In this document: positions 1 through 7,015 of the stretch, one piece after another
How positions within the stretch are numbered: position 1 is the first letter of the stretch
Layout: each line of letters starts with the position of its first letter
Origin: an uncultured Oscillospiraceae bacterium
Lineage (GTDB): Bacteria; Bacillota; Clostridia; Oscillospirales; Oscillospiraceae
Length of the DNA stretch: 22,306 bases
Reading direction: 5' to 3'
Assembly (NCBI GenBank): GCA_934573945.1
Contig: CAKTMQ010000014.1
Location: 1-22,306 of the forward strand
Program-made: the position numbers and the translations under genes
The notes under the pieces: generated by a model
Told to the model about the DNA's origin: nothing
The model's input: the letters and a program-made list of their open reading frames with translations, nothing else
Database searches by the model: none

Positions 1-62
1 CCTTCCATCACGGCTACGCAGGAATTGGTCGTACCAAGGTCGATACCGATAACTTTAGACAT
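1..62 (-). CDS. dnaK: DnaK chaperone, N-terminal fragment (cut by window edge)
   Basis: Only the first 20 or so codons are present. They read MSKVIGIDLGTTNSCVAVME, the phosphate-1 loop of the Hsp70 actin-like ATPase domain (DLGTTNS). The start is fixed by a strong AGGAGG ribosome-binding site about 8 nt upstream. DnaK is the ATP-driven cytosolic Hsp70 that works with DnaJ and the nucleotide exchange factor GrpE. It is the last visible gene of hrcA-grpE-pspC-dnaK. I see no CIRCE directly before dnaK, so control probably comes from the operator upstream of hrcA. The 64 bases between pspC and dnaK are AT-rich and hold no convincing promoter. Confidence 0.97.
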   Translation of the reverse strand, partial: MSKVIGIDLGTTNSCVAVME

Positions 63-126
63 AATGATTGCCTCCTGAAAGATATATAAATTTTCTTATT
101 TTTCCTTATGAAATGGATCGTCCGGC

Positions 127-318
127 TCAGCAGGGACGGTCAGGCATGACCAGCGCCGCAATGATATACGCCAGCACACCGCTGCCGCCCAGCGCACAGA
201 ACACCACCCAACCCAGACGCACCAGCGTGGAGTCGATGTCGAAATACTCTGCGATGCCGCCGCACACACCGGCCAGCTTCTTGTCCGTACTGCTCTTATA
301 CAGCTTCTTGCCTGTCAT
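127..318 (-). CDS. Small PspC-domain membrane protein
   Basis: A 63-residue protein that is essentially one PspC domain. The N-terminal cytosolic part has [23 protein letters not shown] (residues about 4-26), the family signature. A hydrophobic segment of about 25 residues follows (about 33-58) and the tail is short. I chose the ATG at 318 (MTGKKLYKS) because AAAGGAG lies just upstream; a longer reading would begin inside grpE without a ribosome-binding site. PspC proteins are small inner-membrane proteins linked to envelope stress in proteobacteria; the role of stand-alone Firmicutes versions is unclear. It sits between grpE and dnaK, with 13 nt to grpE and 64 nt to dnaK, so it is probably co-transcribed with the heat-shock genes. 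That placement is unusual. Confidence 0.88.
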   Translation of the reverse strand: MTGKKLYKSSTDKKLAGVCGGIAEYFDIDSTLVRLGWVVFCALGGSGVLAYIIAALVMPDRPC

Positions 319-331
319 TGTAAAGCTCCTT

Positions 332-901
332 TCAGTTTGCCACCTTGACCATGGCAAAACGTAAAACCTTGTCGCCGATCATAAAGCCCTTCTGGAACAC
401 CTCGACCACCGTATTTTCCCCGGCGGCCTCGTCCTCGATGTGCATCACGGCGTTGTGCTTCTCGGGGTCAAAGGGCTGACCCAGCGCCTCGATCTCCGTC
501 ACGCCCAGCTTGCCCAGCACCTCGCCGAACTGCCGCAGGATCAGCTCCAGACCCTGCAGGTGGACGTCGTTTTCGTCGTATTGGGCAATGCCCCGCTCCA
601 GATTGTCATAGACCGCCAGAAACGGCTTGACGGTGTCCGCCTTGGCGTCGCCGTAAGCGTTCTCCTTCTCCTTGGCGGTGCGCTTGCGGTAGTTGTCGTA
701 CTCCGCCGCCAGACGCAGATACTTGTCGTTGACGTCGGACACCAGCTTGGCCAGTCCCTCCATCTTCTCCATCTGCTCTGCCGTCACGGTAAAGGTCGTT
801 TCCGCCTCCGGCGCGGCCTCGGTCTCTTCCGCCGCAGGTACGGTGGTGGTCTCCTCCGGATTCTCCTGGGCGGGCATATCCTTTTTCTTCTTGTCACTCA
901 T
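332..901 (-). CDS. grpE: GrpE nucleotide exchange factor
   Basis: 189 residues, the usual GrpE length. Residues about 1-40 are acidic, low-complexity and probably disordered. A long coiled-coil helix follows, then the conserved [20 protein letters not shown] block at about 63-82. The C-terminal beta domain ends with [19 protein letters not shown] and AMVKVAN, which match the GrpE signature. The protein dimerises and speeds ADP release from DnaK. Its ATG overlaps the hrcA stop (ATGA arrangement), implying translational coupling. It lies directly upstream of pspC and dnaK and falls under the same CIRCE control. Confidence 0.97.
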   Translation of the reverse strand: MSDKKKKDMPAQENPEETTTVPAAEETEAAPEAETTFTVTAEQMEKMEGLAKLVSDVNDKYLRLAAEYDNYRKRTAKEKENAYGDAKADTVKPFLAVYDNLERGIAQYDENDVHLQGLELILRQFGEVLGKLGVTEIEALGQPFDPEKHNAVMHIEDEAAGENTVVEVFQKGFMIGDKVLRFAMVKVAN

Positions 902-1947
902 GGTATCTCATTCTCCTTTGGGGGAAGCTGATGCTTTCCAAACATACGGGTCAGGCTCTCGGCAAAGTAGCTCAGCCGGGCGGCCACGGTGGCATAATCC
1001 ATCCGGGTGGGGCCGACCACACCCACAAGCCCACGCATACCGTCGCCGATGTCGTAGCTGGCTACGACCACGCTGCTCTCCTTCAGGGCATCGTTCACGT
1101 TCTCCGGACCGATGAGGATCTGCATGGACTGGTCGCCGGCGGGCACCGGCAGCTGCTCCTTGCTGTCCACCATGAAGTGCATCAGCTCGTGCGCCTTGTC
1201 GATGTCCCGGAACTCCGGGAATTTCAGCAGCTGGCTGGCGCCGTTGGTAAATACCTCGTTCTGTCGGGCGTCCCGCAGCAGCTCTGCGGCGTAATCCACC
1301 ACCTGATTGAGCAGCAAAAACCACTCGCCGCTGACCTGATCCGACAGGTTCATCAGATGGGCATTCATCTCCTCGGCAGTCACGCCGGTGAAATGGGTAT
1401 TAAGCAGGTGGCTGATCTCCGGCAGCGCCGCAGCCTCCAGCGGCAGACGCAAATGCAGCAGCTGGCTCTTCACGCGGCTGTCGGACAGCATCACCACCGC
1501 GATCACGGAGGCGCTGTCCACCGCGATCAGTTCAAAGCGCCGCACCGCTGTGTCTGCGGTGTGATCTGCCACGGCGTAGGTGGGGTAGTCCACAAAGGAG
1601 GAGACCATCTGTCCTGTCTTGGCGATCACCTGGTCGGTGCCTTTCAGTTCCTGCCGCAGCGTGTCGTTGATTTGAGCGGCCTCCTCGGCGGAGATGGGCT
1701 TGCGCTCCATCAGCTCATTGACGTACAGTCGGTACCCCTGCGGGGAGGGAATACGTCCGGCGCTGGTGTGGGGCTGCTCCAGATAGCCCATGTCGCTCAG
1801 CTCGGCCAGTTCGTTCCGCACGGTGGCGGAGCTGACCTTTTCCGGCATCCGCTCGGCGATAGCCTTGGAGCCCAGCGGTTCGGCGGTGTCGATATAGCTC
1901 TCCACCACGATCTTCAATATTTGCTTTTTCCGCGGTGTCAGTTCCAT
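898..1947 (-). CDS. hrcA: HrcA heat-inducible transcription repressor
   Basis: 349 residues, full length for HrcA. The N-terminal winged helix (about 1-75) includes LTPRKKQILKIVVESYI, SSATVRNELAELSDMGYLEQPHTSAGRIPS and GYRLYV, all hallmark HrcA motifs. A GAF-like dimerisation and ligand domain follows, ending in the GPTRMDYATVAARLSYF block. The ATG at 1947 follows a GGAG site. HrcA binds CIRCE and shuts off class I heat-shock genes; its folding depends on GroE chaperonin. As the first gene of its own operon, behind a perfect CIRCE, it is autoregulated. The 3' end overlaps grpE by 4 nt. Confidence 0.98.
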   Translation of the reverse strand: MELTPRKKQILKIVVESYIDTAEPLGSKAIAERMPEKVSSATVRNELAELSDMGYLEQPHTSAGRIPSPQGYRLYVNELMERKPISAEEAAQINDTLRQELKGTDQVIAKTGQMVSSFVDYPTYAVADHTADTAVRRFELIAVDSASVIAVVMLSDSRVKSQLLHLRLPLEAAALPEISHLLNTHFTGVTAEEMNAHLMNLSDQVSGEWFLLLNQVVDYAAELLRDARQNEVFTNGASQLLKFPEFRDIDKAHELMHFMVDSKEQLPVPAGDQSMQILIGPENVNDALKESSVVVASYDIGDGMRGLVGVVGPTRMDYATVAARLSYFAESLTRMFGKHQLPPKENEIP

Positions 1948-1960
1948 ATCATTTCTCCGT

Positions 1961-1987
1961 TTAGCACTCGCATTATCTGAGTGCTAA
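1961..1987. promoter_or_regulatory. CIRCE operator (HrcA binding site)
   Basis: TTAGCACTC and GAGTGCTAA form a perfect 9-bp inverted repeat with a 9-nt spacer, identical to the CIRCE consensus. It lies between the -10 box and the hrcA start codon, so bound HrcA would block initiation, and the same element would be present in the mRNA leader. Confidence 0.98.
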
Positions 1988-1990
1988 ATC

Positions 1991-2019
1991 AGTGTACCAC
2001 CACCGGCAGGGAATGTCAA
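1991..2019 (-). promoter_or_regulatory. Sigma-A promoter of hrcA-grpE-pspC-dnaK
   Basis: Read on the minus strand, TTGACA (2014-2019) and TACACT (1991-1996) are separated by exactly 17 nt. The -35 hexamer is perfect. CIRCE begins 3 nt downstream of the -10 box and so covers the transcription start. Confidence 0.9.
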
Positions 2020-2087
2020 GAGCCGCAGAGTTGAATTATTTGTAAACAAAAGGCCGCCAGCGCCATGTGTCCGGGCGCTTTTATCAA

Positions 2088-2109
2088 AAAAAGAGGATAG
2101 CCTCTTTTT
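2088..2109. terminator. Bidirectional terminator hairpin
   Basis: AAAAAGAGG and CCTCTTTTT form a 9-bp stem around an ATAG loop, with A/T tracts on both sides. It would act as a second terminator behind the GntR gene and protect the hrcA promoter region from read-through. The rest of 2020-2247 holds no gene. It contains only a weaker AGCGCC/GGCGCT inverted repeat at 2059-2079 with a T run. Confidence 0.75.
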
Positions 2110-2194
2110 GGCGTGTTAAAAAAGTATCGCAGAGTTTGCCGTCCGCAGGCGGCAAGCCTTTTACCGGAAAACCCACAGGTTTTTCGGCAGTCTC

Positions 2195-2229
2195 AAAAGA
2201 CCGCCGGCGTGCTGCGCCGGCGGTCTTTT
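2195..2229 (-). terminator. Rho-independent terminator of the GntR regulator gene
   Basis: A 15-bp perfect stem (2195-2209 pairing with 2215-2229) has a GC-rich core GACCGCCGGCG, a 5-nt loop and T runs at both ends. It begins 19 bases beyond the stop codon of the GntR gene. Confidence 0.88.
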
Positions 2230-2247
2230 TCGTTCGGTTTTGATTTG

Positions 2248-3024
2248 TCAGTCGATAGTACGGGCAAAGTGGATGCCCGATTTCTGCATATGTACATCCA
2301 GCCGGACACGGTCGCCCCGGATATAGCTGCGGGTGTACTCGTAAACCCGGCCATCCTCGGTACGGGTGCGGCGCTGGTGGTAGAAAGCACAGCTGTCCGG
2401 CTCCACCCCCAGCAGCCCGGCGCTGGTGCCGTCCAGCTTCACCGCCTCGTAGCTCTCCTCGGCGGCAAAGGGGGTGATGCCCACATGGTACAACAGGGAG
2501 TAAAAGCTGTGGGTCTGCACCATGTCCCGGGTCAGGTTGGGGTAGATATACTGGGGATAGTAGCTGGTCTCCAGGATCAGCGGTTCGCCGTCCACATTGC
2601 GGATACGGGTAAAGCAGTATACCGGCGTCCCCTCCCGCAGCTCCATCTTCTCGCAGACAATGGGCGACGGAGTGGTGATTTGAAAGTCCACCAGTGTGCT
2701 GCTGGGCTCCTTGCCCATGGAGGAGACCTCCGTGGTGAAAGAGTAGCGCACGCCCCGGCGGTTGGTGGAGGGGTCTGCCACAAAGGTGCCCCGTCCCCGC
2801 TTGCGCACCACCAGCCCCTCGTCCTCCAGCTCACCGATGGCCTGCCGGACGGTGTTGCGGCTGATATTCAATGACCGGCACAGCTCCGCTTCACTGGGCA
2901 GCAGATCGCCCACAGCCAGCACGCCGGTGGAGATGTTGCGTTTGATGATGCCCACCAACTGGGCATACAGGGAGATGTCGCTGTCCAGCGACAGGGTCGC
3001 ATTTAAAAGTGCGTTGCTTTCCAT
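2248..3024 (-). CDS. GntR-family transcriptional regulator (HutC/UTRA type)
   Basis: 258 residues. The N-terminal GntR winged helix (about 15-85) shows LYAQLVGIIKRNI, LPSEAELCRSLNISRNTVRQA and GLVVRKRGRGTFV, the classic DNA-binding core. The C-terminal UTRA effector domain (about 105-250) contains REGTPVYCFTRIRNVDGEP and ETSYYP. The HutC subfamily senses small metabolites such as amino sugars, sugar phosphates or amino-acid breakdown products; the ligand here cannot be read from the sequence. It is monocistronic, with its own promoter and terminators, and no catabolic or transport gene lies beside it. Its targets may therefore be elsewhere or limited to itself. The ATG at 3024 is preceded by AGGAAAGGAA. 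Confidence 0.93.
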   Translation of the reverse strand: MESNALLNATLSLDSDISLYAQLVGIIKRNISTGVLAVGDLLPSEAELCRSLNISRNTVRQAIGELEDEGLVVRKRGRGTFVADPSTNRRGVRYSFTTEVSSMGKEPSSTLVDFQITTPSPIVCEKMELREGTPVYCFTRIRNVDGEPLILETSYYPQYIYPNLTRDMVQTHSFYSLLYHVGITPFAAEESYEAVKLDGTSAGLLGVEPDSCAFYHQRRTRTEDGRVYEYTRSYIRGDRVRLDVHMQKSGIHFARTID

Positions 3025-3057
3025 GACGGGTGTTCCTTTCCTATGCGCACGCAGCGC

Positions 3058-3094
3058 TTGTACCTATTGTACCATACATTCCCTGAAAAGAAAA
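3058..3094 (-). promoter_or_regulatory. Promoter of the GntR gene, with a direct repeat over the -10
   Basis: On the minus strand the -10 box is TACAAT (3066-3071), preceded by TG-N, an extended -10. The -35 is weak (TTTTCT-like, about 3089-3094). On the plus strand TTGTACC occurs twice, at 3058-3064 and 3067-3073, one copy overlapping the -10 box. This could be the operator for autoregulation; that role is inference. Confidence 0.6.
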
Positions 3095-3176
3095 GAGGCT
3101 TTTTATGGAAAACCGTTACGCCTTGCAGCTATTTCGGCGCAGTGGTACGGAACCCGCCCGCCATTCAGGGGATAGG

Positions 3177-3206
3177 AAAAAAGCCGCCGTAGCTGGCGGC
3201 CTTTTT
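3177..3206 (-). terminator. Rho-independent terminator of gap
   Basis: GCCGCC (3183-3188) pairs with GGCGGC (3195-3200) around a 6-nt loop. On the minus strand it is followed by a run of six T. It lies about 70 nt past the gap stop codon. No other gene is visible in 3025-3274. Confidence 0.85.
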
Positions 3207-3274
3207 CCTGGAACAAAAAAGAAGAAAAACTTGAAAGATTAAGAATAGGGTCAAATAAGAGGAGGGAATATCGT

Positions 3275-4315
<1,041 letters not shown>

Positions 4316-4317
4316 TC

Positions 4318-4334
4318 AAACATATGGTATGTTT
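4318..4334. promoter_or_regulatory. Palindrome at the gap transcription start (candidate operator)
   Basis: AAACATA and TATGTTT form a perfect 7-bp inverted repeat around TGG. The -10 box of the gap promoter ends at 4338, so the palindrome covers roughly the start site and the first dozen transcribed bases, a repressor-like position. The binding protein is unknown. In Bacillus the gapA operon is repressed by CggR, but no CggR gene is visible here and the site does not look like a known CggR operator. Confidence 0.55.
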
Positions 4335-4337
4335 AGA

Positions 4338-4366
4338 ATTATATGCAATTCCTCTCGAAAATGCAA
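4338..4366 (-). promoter_or_regulatory. Sigma-A promoter of gap
   Basis: On the minus strand TTGCAT (4361-4366) and TATAAT (4338-4343) are separated by 17 nt. The -10 is a perfect consensus. The ATG lies about 45 nt downstream of the inferred start. Confidence 0.85.
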
Positions 4367-4384
4367 GCCTATTTTCAAAAAATT

Positions 4385-4411
4385 CTCGACAAAATTCGAC
4401 AAAGTTCGGCA
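4385..4411 (+). promoter_or_regulatory. Three tandem Spo0A-type boxes (putative)
   Basis: The 0A-box consensus TGNCGAA reads TTCGNCA on the other strand. On the plus strand there is CTCGACA at 4385-4391 (one mismatch), TTCGACA at 4395-4401 (perfect) and TTCGGCA at 4405-4411 (perfect), each exactly 10 bp apart in the same orientation. Head-to-tail boxes at 10-bp spacing are the documented arrangement for Spo0A dimers. The array ends 6 bp before the -35 of the rightward kinase promoter, an activator-type position. It lies about 20 bp upstream of the gap -35, so it could also affect gap. The functional assignment is inference. Confidence 0.6.
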
Positions 4412-4417
4412 AAATCC

Positions 4418-4446
4418 TTGTAATTTTCTGGTCATCTTGGTATCAT
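4418..4446 (+). promoter_or_regulatory. Sigma-A promoter of the orphan kinase-like gene
   Basis: TTGTAA (4418-4423) and TATCAT (4441-4446) are 17 nt apart. TGG directly before the -10 gives an extended -10. The leader of about 50 nt contains an inverted repeat, GTCATT at 4461-4466 and AATGAC at 4474-4479, shortly before the ribosome-binding site. Confidence 0.75.
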
Positions 4447-4502
4447 ATGGCTGTCAAGCCGTCATTTGGCGGGAATGACCCTTTGGCAGAGGGAAAAAAT
4501 GA

Positions 4503-5330
4503 ATGCAGAAAAGAGGTGCGGGCGTGGCAGATTTCCGGGAAGAAGAGCGTCAGATCCTGGGCAGCGTGCTGCCCAATGTGGCGGCGGCACTGCGCACGCC
4601 GCTGAACAATCTGCATATGGCGGCGGAGCGTATCGCCCGCCAGCTGCCGGACGACGGCCTGGAGGGCGCTGTGCTGCAGCAGAGCTATCATCGCCTGCTG
4701 CGTCTGGTGAGCAATCTGTCCATGGGGCCGGAGCTTCTGTCGGAGCAGCCCTTCCAGCTCCAGAATCTGGAGCTGGTGGCCTGGCTGGGAGACCTCTGCC
4801 AACAGGCAGCCTCTGCTGCCGATGCGCTGGGCATCGGCCTGTCCTTTACCTGCCGTGAGCGCTATCTGGTGGCGGCGGTGCACCGTGAGTATCTGGAGCG
4901 GCTGGTGTGGAACCTGCTGAGCAATGCCCTGAAGTTCACGCCTCCGGACGGCAGCATCACCGTGACGCTGGCGGAAAAGGCGGGACAGCTGCTGCTGTCG
5001 GTACAGGATACCGGCTGCGGCATTTCGTCGGAGCATCTGGAGACACTGTTCCACCGCTGGTCACAGCGTGACCGGATGGAACCGCCTTCTCACGGCATAG
5101 GGCTGGGATTGCTGATCTGCCGCCGCGTGGCAGAGGGGCACGGCGGACGGCTGCTGCTGGAGAGTCGGGAGGGTGTGGGCACACTGGTGCGCGTGTCGCT
5201 GCCCCACGTGCGGCGGGACGGACAGGTGCGGGATCTGCGCACCGACTATGCCGGCGGCTTTTCCCATGTGATGATGGAGCTGAGCGACGCCTTGCCTTAT
5301 CAGGCGTTTTACCGGCTTTATCTGGATTGA
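4503..5330 (+). CDS. Orphan cytosolic histidine-kinase-like protein lacking the phospho-acceptor His
   Basis: 275 residues with no transmembrane segment and no recognisable sensor domain. Residues about 14-80 align with a HisKA dimerisation domain, but the H-box (normally S-H-E-L-R-T-P-L) reads AAALRTPLNN at 27-36: the position of the phosphorylated His is Ala28 and the following Glu is Ala29. The HATPase domain (about 125-235) looks intact: N-box NLLSNALKFT (137-146), G1 DTGCGI (169-174) and G2 GIGLGL (198-203). A tail of about 40 residues follows (235-275). No response regulator is adjacent. The ATG at 4503 has GAGGG upstream; a GTG at 4524 behind AGAGG is a possible alternative. It may be a pseudokinase acting as a phosphotransfer modulator, or ATP-dependent in another way. 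Tandem 0A-type boxes upstream hint at a sporulation link (inference). Confidence 0.85.
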   Translation: MQKRGAGVADFREEERQILGSVLPNVAAALRTPLNNLHMAAERIARQLPDDGLEGAVLQQSYHRLLRLVSNLSMGPELLSEQPFQLQNLELVAWLGDLCQQAASAADALGIGLSFTCRERYLVAAVHREYLERLVWNLLSNALKFTPPDGSITVTLAEKAGQLLLSVQDTGCGISSEHLETLFHRWSQRDRMEPPSHGIGLGLLICRRVAEGHGGRLLLESREGVGTLVRVSLPHVRRDGQVRDLRTDYAGGFSHVMMELSDALPYQAFYRLYLD

Positions 5331-5352
5331 ACATATACCATATAGATTTTAC

Positions 5353-5381
5353 TTGACCCCGACGCAAGTCGGGGTTACACT
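5353..5381 (+). promoter_or_regulatory. mnmA promoter with a palindrome filling its spacer
   Basis: TTGACC (5353-5358) and TACACT (5376-5381) are 17 nt apart. The bases in between form a near-complete inverted repeat: ACCCCGAC (5356-5363), a GCAA tetraloop, and GTCGGGGT (5368-5375). In RNA it could also act as a weak terminator for the upstream kinase gene, although no U-run follows. As DNA it is an operator-like dyad between -35 and -10. Confidence 0.7.
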
Positions 5382-5421
5382 TTGTCTATCAGTTTATCCA
5401 ACAAGACAGCGAGGTACACCT

Positions 5422-6483
5422 ATGGAGCAAAATAAGGGCAAACGGGTGCTGGTGGCCATGTCCGGCGGCGTGGACAGCTCCGCCGCAGCGCTGCTGCTGC
5501 GGCAGCAGGGCTATGAGTGCGACGGCGCCATGCTCAAGCTGATCCACAGCGAGAGCCGCTGCTGCAGCGCCGACGACGCGGAGGACGCCCGGGCGGTGGC
5601 CTATCGGCTGGGCATGAAGTTCTATGTATTCAATGAGACGGCGGCCTTCCGCCGGGATGTGATGGATCATTTTGTGGCGGAGTACTGCGCCGGCCGCACG
5701 CCCAACCCCTGCATCGACTGCAACCGTTGCCTGAAGTTCGGGGCACTGCTGGATCGGGCGGTGACGCTGGGCTACGACTATATCGCCACCGGACACTATG
5801 CCCGGGTGGTATACGATGCCCCCGCAGCACGCTACCGCCTGCTGCGGGGACGGGATCACCGCAAGGACCAGAGCTACGTGCTCTACCAGCTGACCCAGTA
5901 CCAGCTGTCCCACCTGCTGCTGCCGGTAGGCGACTTCGATAAGGAGACGATCCGGGATGATGCCCGTCGGGCGGGACTGGTCAACGCGGACAAGGCCGAC
6001 AGCCAGGACATCTGCTTTGTGCCGGACGGCGACTATGTGTCCTTCCTGCTCCGGCAGGGCGTGACACTGGATCCGGGTGATTTTGTGGATGAAAACGGCC
6101 GTGTGCTGGGACGGCATCGTGGTCTCCCTTGCTACACCATCGGCCAGGGCAAAGGGTTGGGCATCGCGCTGGGACGCCACGTCTATGTGCTGTCCAAGAA
6201 CGGGGCGGACAATACGGTGACGCTGGGCGACAACGACCGGCTCTTCCGCCGGGAGCTGACCGCCTGTCGGGTCAACTGGATCGCGGGGGCGCCGCCTGCG
6301 GCGCCGCTGCGGTGTACCGCCAAGACGCGCTACAGCCAGCGGGAGGCGGCGGCGTGGGCAGAGCCGCTGCCGGACGGACGGCTGCGCCTGACCTTTGACG
6401 AGTCCCAGCGCGCCATCACCGCCGGACAGGCCGCCGTGCTCTACGACGGCGACGAGGTGCTGGGCGGCGGCACCATCGAATAA
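5422..6483 (+). CDS. mnmA: tRNA-specific 2-thiouridylase MnmA
   Basis: 353 residues. MnmA adenylates and thiolates U34 in tRNAs for Lys, Glu and Gln. The PP-loop is SGGVDSS (14-20). The catalytic Cys pair is Cys97 (NPCIDC) and Cys198 (SQDICFV), spaced as in the family. ATGHYAR (122-128) and GRDHRKDQSYVLYQL (143-157) bind tRNA and ATP. The C-terminal beta-barrel contains YTIGQGKGLGIA. An extra Cys pair, RCCSADDAEDARAVA at about 46-60, marks the Clostridia-type subfamily. I chose the ATG at 5422 behind GAGGT; the frame is open 23 codons further upstream, but that part overlaps the promoter. Neither iscS nor another sulfur-relay gene is adjacent. Confidence 0.97.
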   Translation: MEQNKGKRVLVAMSGGVDSSAAALLLRQQGYECDGAMLKLIHSESRCCSADDAEDARAVAYRLGMKFYVFNETAAFRRDVMDHFVAEYCAGRTPNPCIDCNRCLKFGALLDRAVTLGYDYIATGHYARVVYDAPAARYRLLRGRDHRKDQSYVLYQLTQYQLSHLLLPVGDFDKETIRDDARRAGLVNADKADSQDICFVPDGDYVSFLLRQGVTLDPGDFVDENGRVLGRHRGLPCYTIGQGKGLGIALGRHVYVLSKNGADNTVTLGDNDRLFRRELTACRVNWIAGAPPAAPLRCTAKTRYSQREAAAWAEPLPDGRLRLTFDESQRAITAGQAAVLYDGDEVLGGGTIE

Positions 6484-6490
6484 GAACACA

Positions 6491-6520
6491 GGGCGAGGCC
6501 GTCGGATGACGGCCTCGCCC
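6491..6520 (+). terminator. Strong hairpin behind mnmA
   Basis: A 13-bp perfect GC-rich stem (6491-6503 with 6508-6520) has a GGAT loop and begins 7 nt after the mnmA stop. There is no T-run, so it may work mainly as a 3'-end stabiliser upstream of the next hairpin. Confidence 0.65.
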
Positions 6521-6532
6521 TGCTGCAAACTG

Positions 6533-6561
6533 AAAAGCCAGTGCCGCAGGCACTGGCTTTT
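6533..6561. terminator. Bidirectional rho-independent terminator between mnmA and ptsH
   Basis: AAAAGCCAGTGCC (6533-6545) pairs with GGCACTGGCTTTT (6549-6561) over 13 bp with a 3-nt loop. T-runs on both strands fit termination of mnmA from the left and ptsH from the right. Confidence 0.9.
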
Positions 6562-6593
6562 GCCATATCGATCTGTTGTATGCGCGGGGATGC

Positions 6594-6857
6594 TTACTCG
6601 CCCAGCTGATGCTCTACCAGTTCGCTCAGTGCATCCACAGCGGCGATCTCATCGCTGCCATCGGCGATCAGGGTGATCACGGTGCCCTTCACGATGCCCA
6701 GGCTCAATACGCCCAGCAGGCTCTTGGCGTTGACGCGGCGCTCCTCCTTTTCCACCCAGATGCCGCTCTTGAACTCGTTGGCTTTCTGAATGAAATATGT
6801 GGCAGGTCTGGCGTGCAGGCCGACCTCGTTGCTGACGGTAACTTCCTTAGTATACAT
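6594..6857 (-). CDS. ptsH: HPr phosphocarrier protein
   Basis: 87 residues, the size of HPr. His15 in GLHARPA is the site phosphorylated by enzyme I for sugar PTS transport. Ser46 in NAKSLLGVLSL is the site used by HPr kinase for catabolite control through CcpA in Firmicutes. Having His at 15 rather than Gln argues against Crh. The start at 6857 (MYTKEVTV) follows GGAG about 8 nt upstream; a longer reading from further upstream would run through the promoter and has no homology. The gene is monocistronic: ptsI is not adjacent, and promoter and terminator flank it. Confidence 0.97.
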   Translation of the reverse strand: MYTKEVTVSNEVGLHARPATYFIQKANEFKSGIWVEKEERRVNAKSLLGVLSLGIVKGTVITLIADGSDEIAAVDALSELVEHQLGE

Positions 6858-6911
6858 GATCCGCTCTCCTCCATGTCGGTATCTCGGCTCATGTGCCGAT
6901 AGTCTATTCTT

Positions 6912-6941
6912 ATTATATAGCGTAAGGCAACAATAATGCAA
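6912..6941 (-). promoter_or_regulatory. Sigma-A promoter of ptsH
   Basis: On the minus strand TTGCAT (6936-6941) and a perfect TATAAT (6912-6917) are 18 nt apart. The -35 hexamer is the same as that of gap, another central-carbon gene. Confidence 0.8.
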
Positions 6942-6977
6942 TAGCCATTCCCACAAAAATAAGGGAGGCAGACTTTG

Positions 6978-7006
6978 AAAAAGCATGGAAAATCTGTCAC
7001 ATTCCA
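6978..7006 (-). terminator. Weak terminator candidate behind mutS2
   Basis: On the minus strand a short TGGAA/TTCCA stem (7002-7006 with 6986-6990) is followed within a few bases by five T (6978-6982). The stem is only 5 bp with a long loop, so read-through into ptsH is possible. Confidence 0.35.
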
Positions 7007-7015
7007 CAAGCCGCC

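Noticed and set aside
2059..2079. A shared 14-mer (TGTGTCCGGGCGCT) here and near 13014, with a related 13-mer near 10527, considered as a dispersed repeat
   Set aside because: One or two matches of this length are expected by chance in 22 kb of GC-rich sequence, and the flanks do not align.
6594..6857. Calling the HPr gene Crh
   Set aside because: Residue 15 is His, not Gln, and the active-site context GLHARPA is intact.
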